A stretch of DNA of 12,280 nucleotides from Azospirillum brasilense (GTDB taxonomy: Bacteria; Pseudomonadota; Alphaproteobacteria; Rickettsiales; UBA3002). The stretch covers positions 1-12,280 of the forward strand of contig QFOX01000055.1 in the NCBI GenBank assembly GCA_003241645.1, read 5' to 3'. Under the pieces are notes generated by a model. That model saw only the letters and a program-made list of their open reading frames with translations. It was not told the origin of the DNA and searched no databases. The position numbers were made by a program, and so were the translations under genes. This document shows positions 4,213 through 12,280 of the stretch, one piece after another (the first letter of the stretch is position 1; each line of letters begins with the position of its first letter).

Positions 4213-4911
4213 ATGGCTGGTAAACGTATTAAATCGGCGCGTCAGGCTGTGGACACCACCAAGCTCTACGCACTGAAGGACGCCGTTGCGCTTCTGAAGG
4301 CCAACAGCAAGACCAAGTTCGATGAGACCATCGACGTGGCCATGAACCTCGGTATCGACCCCAAGCAGAGCGACCAGCTGGTGCGCGGCGTAGTCGCTAT
4401 GCCGAACGGCCTGGGCAAGAACGTGCGCGTGGCCGTTTTCGCGAAAGCCGACAAGGTGGACGTGGCGAAAAAAGCGGGCGCTGAGATCGCCGGTGGCGAC
4501 GAGCTCGTGGAAGCGATCAGCAAAGGTGAGATCAATTTCGACGTGTGCATTGCCACGCCGGACATGATGGGCACCGTGGGTAAAGTAGCCAAGATCCTTG
4601 GTCCCAAGGGCCTGATGCCGAACCCCAAGCTGGGCACCGTAACCCCGGACGTGGAGAAGGCCGTGAAGGCTGCCAAGGCCGGTCAGGTGGAGTTCAAGGT
4701 CGAGAAGGCCGCGATCATCCATGCAGGCGTTGGTAAAGCAAGCTTCACCGAAGATGCGATCATGCAGAACGTGCAAGCGTTCATCGAAGCCGTAAGCAAA
4801 GCCAAGCCGGCTGCCGTGAAGGGCAACTTCATCAAGAAAATTTCCATCTCGACCACCATGGGCCCGGGCATCAAGCTCGACCCGTCGGATGTGTTGGGCG
4901 TGGCAGCGTAA
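4213..4911 (+). CDS. rplA: 50S ribosomal protein L1
   Basis: A full-length 232-aa L1, the usual bacterial size. Conserved blocks include KFDETIDVAMNLGIDPKQSD (about 36-55), GPKGLMPNPKLGTVT (about 131-145) and the C-terminal ISISTTMGPGIKLD. L1 forms the mobile stalk by the ribosomal E site and is the known translational repressor of its own L11-L1 operon. Its start overlaps the rplK stop region (TAAGATG), so translational coupling is expected. rplJ follows after only 12 bases, which contain GGAG as its ribosome binding site; no long leader intervenes. Confidence 0.98.
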   Translation: MAGKRIKSARQAVDTTKLYALKDAVALLKANSKTKFDETIDVAMNLGIDPKQSDQLVRGVVAMPNGLGKNVRVAVFAKADKVDVAKKAGAEIAGGDELVEAISKGEINFDVCIATPDMMGTVGKVAKILGPKGLMPNPKLGTVTPDVEKAVKAAKAGQVEFKVEKAAIIHAGVGKASFTEDAIMQNVQAFIEAVSKAKPAAVKGNFIKKISISTTMGPGIKLDPSDVLGVAA

Positions 4912-4923
4912 GGAGCGACCCCG

Positions 4924-5445
4924 ATGGCAAAGTCCAAAGCACAAAAACAGGAATGGATCGACACCACCAGCGAACAGGTGAAGTCGGCCGAGATCCTTCT
5001 CATCGCTCACTACAAAGGCCTCAGCGTGGCTGAGATCACCGACCTGCGTAACAATATCCGCAAGGCCGGTGCCAACTTTAAGGTGACCAAGAACCTGCTG
5101 GCCAAGCGCGCAATCGCTGGCACCAGCTACGAAAAAGTATCGCACCTGTTCAAGGGTCCGACCGCTGTTGCGTACGCAACGGACCCGGTTTCGGCGGCCA
5201 AGGCGCTCAGCGAGTTCTCGAAAAAGAACGAAAAGCTGGTGCTGGTCGGTGGTGCCTTCGGCGAGATGATCCTTGATAAAGCGGCCATCCAGCAACTGGC
5301 AAGCCTGCCGTCGCTGGACGAACTGCGCGCCAAGATCATCGCGATCCTGCAAACCCCGGCCACCCGCGTGGCTGGCGTGCTGCAGGCTCCGGCTGGCCAG
5401 CTGGCTCGCGTGTTCAATGCTTACGCAACGAAAGACGCGGCATAA
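4924..5445 (+). CDS. rplJ: 50S ribosomal protein L10
   Basis: A 173-aa protein of standard alphaproteobacterial length. The N-terminal rRNA-binding domain holds LIAHYKGLSVAEITDLRN and FKVTKNLLAKRA. The C-terminal Ala-rich helix (about 140-173) is where L7/L12 dimers dock to form the stalk base. AAGGAG just before the ATG at 4924 is the ribosome binding site. In enterics a long rplJ leader binds L10(L12)4 for feedback control. Here the spacer to rplA is only 12 bases, so any such site must lie within rplA, in the rplK leader, or be absent. Confidence 0.97.
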   Translation: MAKSKAQKQEWIDTTSEQVKSAEILLIAHYKGLSVAEITDLRNNIRKAGANFKVTKNLLAKRAIAGTSYEKVSHLFKGPTAVAYATDPVSAAKALSEFSKKNEKLVLVGGAFGEMILDKAAIQQLASLPSLDELRAKIIAILQTPATRVAGVLQAPAGQLARVFNAYATKDAA

Positions 5446-5451
5446 AAGAAT

Positions 5452-5477
5452 ACCGGTCGCCCTGGCGGGCGGCGGGT
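5452..5477 (+). other. Strong intercistronic hairpin between rplJ and rplL
   Basis: ACCGGTCGCCC (5452-5462) pairs with GGGCGGCGGGT (5467-5477) around the tetraloop TGGC, with one G-G mismatch and one T-G pair. No T-run follows (TTGATGTTT). It lies 6 bases after the rplJ stop. A 3'-protective or processing hairpin here could help rplL be made in excess over rplJ, as required by L7/L12 stoichiometry; that role is inferred. Confidence 0.6.
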
Positions 5478-5519
5478 TGATGTTTCACTAAAGACTATTA
5501 ACGAAAAAGGATAACTACC

Positions 5520-5897
5520 ATGGCAAATGATCTGAACGAAATCGTTGAGAAGCTCTCGGCTCTCAGCGTGATTGAAGCCGCTGAACTCAGCAAGCTCCTC
5601 GAAGAAAAATGGGGCGTTTCGGCTGCTGCTCCCGTAGCGGTTGCCGCTGCTGGCGCTGCTCCGGCCGCTGCTGCTGCAGAAGAGAAAACCGATTTCACGG
5701 TTGTGCTCGCTGACGCAGGTGCAAACAAAATCAACGTGATTAAAGAAGTTCGCGCCATCACCGGCCTGGGCCTGAAAGAGGCGAAAGACCTCGTTGAAGG
5801 TGCTCCGAAGCCCGTGAAAGAAGGCGTAGCAAAAGACGAAGCCGAGAAGCTGAAAAAGCAACTCGAAGCTGCTGGCGCAAAAGTAGAACTCAAGTAG
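5520..5897 (+). CDS. rplL: 50S ribosomal protein L7/L12
   Basis: A 125-aa protein with the standard three parts. The N-terminal dimerisation helices (about 2-35) include LSALSVIEAAELSKLLEEKW. An Ala/Pro/Val hinge spans about 36-57. The C-terminal factor-binding domain includes INVIKEVRAITGLGLKEAK and ends in KVELK. It is the only multi-copy ribosomal protein and recruits the translational GTPases. The ATG at 5520 has a good AAAGGA site (5505-5510). It follows rplJ after 74 bases holding a strong hairpin and is followed by a terminator-like hairpin before rpoB. Confidence 0.98.
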   Translation: MANDLNEIVEKLSALSVIEAAELSKLLEEKWGVSAAAPVAVAAAGAAPAAAAAEEKTDFTVVLADAGANKINVIKEVRAITGLGLKEAKDLVEGAPKPVKEGVAKDEAEKLKKQLEAAGAKVELK

Positions 5898-5917
5898 TTC
5901 AACGCCCGCACATGCGT

Positions 5918-5963
5918 AAAGGAGCCTGCCACCCCATCTTCGGGGAATCGGCAGGCTCCTTTT
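5918..5963 (+). terminator. Terminator/attenuator between rplL and rpoB
   Basis: A perfect 13-bp stem, AAAGGAGCCTGCC (5918-5930) and GGCAGGCTCCTTT (5950-5962), ends in TTTT. An inner stem CCCC/GGGG closes ATCTTC. It looks like a real intrinsic terminator with a short T-run. No convincing rpoB promoter was found in 5964-6068, so partial read-through is the likely route to rpoBC, as with the rplL-rpoB attenuator known in enteric bacteria. Confidence 0.82.
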
Positions 5964-6068
5964 AGCGCATTTAGTACCATGCATCCCAAGAAGCGCGCGG
6001 ATGCTTAGAAAATCAGCGCTTCACAGACGACGCATCGACACATCGACACTAAGGAATTGGTAGTTCAC

Positions 6069-10181
<4,113 letters not shown>

Positions 10182-10192
10182 GACCGCATCAA

Positions 10193-10216
10193 GGGCCCCG
10201 CAGCAATGCGGGGCCC
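10193..10216 (+). other. Perfect 9-bp hairpin between rpoB and rpoC
   Basis: GGGCCCCGC (10193-10201) and GCGGGGCCC (10208-10216) close a 6-nt loop AGCAAT; no T-run follows. An alternative pairing of CCGCAT (10184-10189) with ATGCGG (10206-10211) is mutually exclusive with it. It is unlikely to be an intrinsic terminator and may be an RNA processing or pausing site within the rpoBC mRNA. Confidence 0.6.
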
Positions 10217-10259
10217 ATCCCTACCGCATACTGAAAAAAGACTAGTTAGAGGTTAAACC

Positions 10260-12280
10260 ATGGCTAACGAACTGATGAATATCTTCGGCCAACTTTCGGC
10301 CACGAAGCAATTCGACGAAATCAAGATCGCGATCGCATCGCCGGAGAAGATCCGCAGCTGGAGCTTCGGTGAAGTGAAGAAGCCGGAGACGATCAACTAC
10401 CGCACCTTCAAGCCGGAGCGCGACGGTCTGTTCTGCGCCCGCATCTTTGGCCCGATCAAGGATTACGAGTGCCTGTGCGGCAAATACAAGCGCATGAAGT
10501 ATCGCGGCATCATCTGCGAGAAATGCGGCGTGGAAGTGACCACCAGCAAAGTGCGCCGTGAGCGCATGGGCCATATCGAGCTGGCGGCCCCCGTCGCCCA
10601 TATCTGGTTCATGAAGTCGCTCCCTTCGCGCATCGCGACCATGCTGGACATCATGCTCAAGGACCTCGAGAAGGTGCTGTATTTCGAAAGCTACATCGTG
10701 GTGGATGCGGGCATGAGCCCCTTCAGCCAGATGGACCTGCTGAGCGAAGACCAATATTACGATGCGCTCGACCAGTACGGTGAAGGCACCTTCACCGCCA
10801 TGATCGGTGCGGAAGCCATCAAGGAACTGCTGAAGAAGATCAACCTTGTGGAGCAGCGCGACAGCATGCGCGCCGAGCTGACCGAGGCGACCTCGGAAGC
10901 CAAGCGCAAGAAACTGGTAAAGCGCCTGAAGCTCGTGGAAGCGTTCATCGATTCGGGCAACAAGCCGGAATGGATGATCCTCGACGTGGTGCCGGTCATT
11001 CCGCCGGAGCTGCGCCCGCTCGTGCCGCTGGATGGCGGCCGCTTCGCGACCTCGGACCTGAACGACCTGTACCGCCGCGTCATCAACCGTAACAACCGCC
11101 TGAAGCGCCTGCTCGAGCTGCGTGCGCCGGACATCATCGTGCGCAACGAGAAGCGCATGCTGCAGGAATCGGTGGATGCGCTGTTCGATAACGGCCGCCG
11201 TGGCCGCGTCATCACCGGCACCAACAAGCGCCCGCTGAAGTCGCTGTCCGACATGCTGAAAGGTAAGCAGGGTCGCTTCCGCCAGAACCTTCTGGGTAAG
11301 CGCGTGGATTACTCGGGCCGCTCCGTGATCGTGGTGGGCCCCGAGCTGAAACTGCACCAGTGCGGCCTGCCGAAGAAAATGGCGCTCGAACTGTTCAAGC
11401 CGTTCATCTACGCGAAACTTGAGATCTACGGCATCGCCACCACCATCAAAGCCGCGAAGCGCATGGTGGAATCCGAGCGTCCGGAAGTGTGGGATATCCT
11501 CGCTGAGGTCGTGCGTGAGCACCCGGTTCTGCTGAACCGTGCACCCACGCTGCACCGTCTTGGCATCCAGGCGTTCGAGCCGATGCTGATCGAAGGCAAG
11601 GCCATTCAACTGCACCCGCTGGTGTGCGCCGCATTCAACGCCGACTTCGACGGTGACCAGATGGCCGTGCACGTGCCGCTGTCCATCGAATCGCAGCTGG
11701 AAGCACGCGTGCTGATGATGTCGACCAACAACATTCTCTCGCCCGCCAACGGCAAGCCGATCATCGTACCCTCGCAGGATATGGTGCTGGGCTTGTACTA
11801 CCTCTCGCTCGAGACCGATAAGGGCCCCGGCGAAGGTATGGCGTTCTCCGACCTCAATGAGATCGAGATGGCGCTGGAGAACAAGGTCATCAGCTTGCAC
11901 AGCAAGATCAAAGCCCGCTTCGGCATCATGGGCGAGGATCGCAAAGTGAAGCACGAAGTGATCGACACGACTGCTGGCCGCATGCTCATCGCGCAGTACC
12001 TGCCGAAGCACCCGCTGGTGTCGTACAAGGCCATCAACAAGCTGATGACCAAGAAAGACATCTCGAACGTGATCGACCTCGTCTACCGTCATTGCGGCCA
12101 GAAAGAGGCGGTGATCTTCGCGGATAAGATCATGGCGCTGGGCTTCAAACACGCAGCGAAAGCCGGTATCTCCTTCGGTAAGGACGACATGATCGTGCCG
12201 ACCACGAAGGACAAGCACATCGGCGAGACCCTGAAGGAAGTGAAGCAGTTCGAGCAGCAATACTCGGATGGTCTCATCAC
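10260..12280 (+). CDS. rpoC: DNA-directed RNA polymerase subunit beta' (3' truncated by window)
   Basis: The first 673 codons of beta' are present, with no stop before the window end. The start ATG at 10260 follows AGAGGT at good spacing. Residues 71-89 hold the N-terminal zinc ribbon with C71, C73, C86 and C89. The KRVDYSGRSVIVVGPELKL region lies near 350. The catalytic NADFDGD loop is at 460-466, with the three Mg-binding aspartates D462, D464 and D466 intact. These features match the clamp and active-centre half of the protein; the bridge helix, trigger loop and C-terminal regions lie beyond the window. It is co-transcribed with rpoB through a 78-base spacer with a hairpin. Codon use matches rpoB. 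Confidence 0.99.
   Translation, partial: MANELMNIFGQLSATKQFDEIKIAIASPEKIRSWSFGEVKKPETINYRTFKPERDGLFCARIFGPIKDYECLCGKYKRMKYRGIICEKCGVEVTTSKVRRERMGHIELAAPVAHIWFMKSLPSRIATMLDIMLKDLEKVLYFESYIVVDAGMSPFSQMDLLSEDQYYDALDQYGEGTFTAMIGAEAIKELLKKINLVEQRDSMRAELTEATSEAKRKKLVKRLKLVEAFIDSGNKPEWMILDVVPVIPPELRPLVPLDGGRFATSDLNDLYRRVINRNNRLKRLLELRAPDIIVRNEKRMLQESVDALFDNGRRGRVITGTNKRPLKSLSDMLKGKQGRFRQNLLGKRVDYSGRSVIVVGPELKLHQCGLPKKMALELFKPFIYAKLEIYGIATTIKAAKRMVESERPEVWDILAEVVREHPVLLNRAPTLHRLGIQAFEPMLIEGKAIQLHPLVCAAFNADFDGDQMAVHVPLSIESQLEARVLMMSTNNILSPANGKPIIVPSQDMVLGLYYLSLETDKGPGEGMAFSDLNEIEMALENKVISLHSKIKARFGIMGEDRKVKHEVIDTTAGRMLIAQYLPKHPLVSYKAINKLMTKKDISNVIDLVYRHCGQKEAVIFADKIMALGFKHAAKAGISFGKDDMIVPTTKDKHIGETLKEVKQFEQQYSDGLI

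Noticed and set aside
4018..5352. 444-codon minus-strand frame opposite rplK-rplA-rplJ
   Set aside because: Shadow of the highly biased ribosomal protein genes, aligned with the codons of rplA and rplJ; no family resemblance.
10242..12260. 672-codon minus-strand frame opposite rpoC
   Set aside because: Same codon-aligned shadow effect; the real gene is rpoC on the plus strand, which has no stop because it runs off the window.

Overview
The window is about 12.3 kb of bacterial chromosome carrying the classic translation/transcription block: tuf (3' end) - trnW - secE - nusG - rplK - rplA - rplJ - rplL - rpoB - rpoC (5' part), all on the + strand. Protein features (RpoB of 1370 aa, L7/L12 of 125 aa, a NusG with an Ala/Glu-rich N-terminal extension, a 65-aa SecE with one membrane segment) and the moderately high GC suggest an alphaproteobacterium. 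The genus cannot be settled from this sequence, and a deep-branching lineage is only a guess.

Region 1-1313: the tail of EF-Tu with its intrinsic terminator, then two genes that are not normal members of this block. One is an unrecognised 155-aa helical cytoplasmic protein (251-718). The other is a 127-aa exported, Thr/Lys/Glu-rich, repeat-like protein (843-1226) with its own terminator.

Region 1314-2780: a short gene-free stretch with hairpins, a well-spaced promoter and tRNA-Trp(CCA). The 3' end of the tRNA abuts a perfect 17-bp hairpin. The last 17 nt of the tRNA are repeated exactly about 200 bp downstream, and the DNA between is packed with small hairpins. This looks like the scar of an element that used the tRNA 3' end, or a compact palindromic mobile repeat. 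A type IV pilin-like/pseudopilin gene (1847-2623) of visibly lower GC follows directly, then a terminator and a copy of a dispersed-palindrome type repeat.

Region 2781-12280: the core genes. secE-nusG form a tight pair. A good sigma70-like promoter and a structured leader of about 100 nt precede rplK, the likely place for L1 feedback control of rplKA. rplK, rplA and rplJ are almost contiguous, so the long L10 leader known in enterics is missing in front of rplJ. A strong hairpin separates rplJ from rplL, a terminator-like hairpin separates rplL from rpoB, and a perfect 9-bp hairpin separates rpoB from rpoC. These are candidate attenuation or processing points that could set the ratio of ribosomal protein to polymerase. 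rpoC is cut by the window end.

The core is ordinary. The parts worth a second look are the tRNA-Trp repeat cassette, the adjacent pilin gene, the exported repeat protein and the leader/intercistronic RNA structures.
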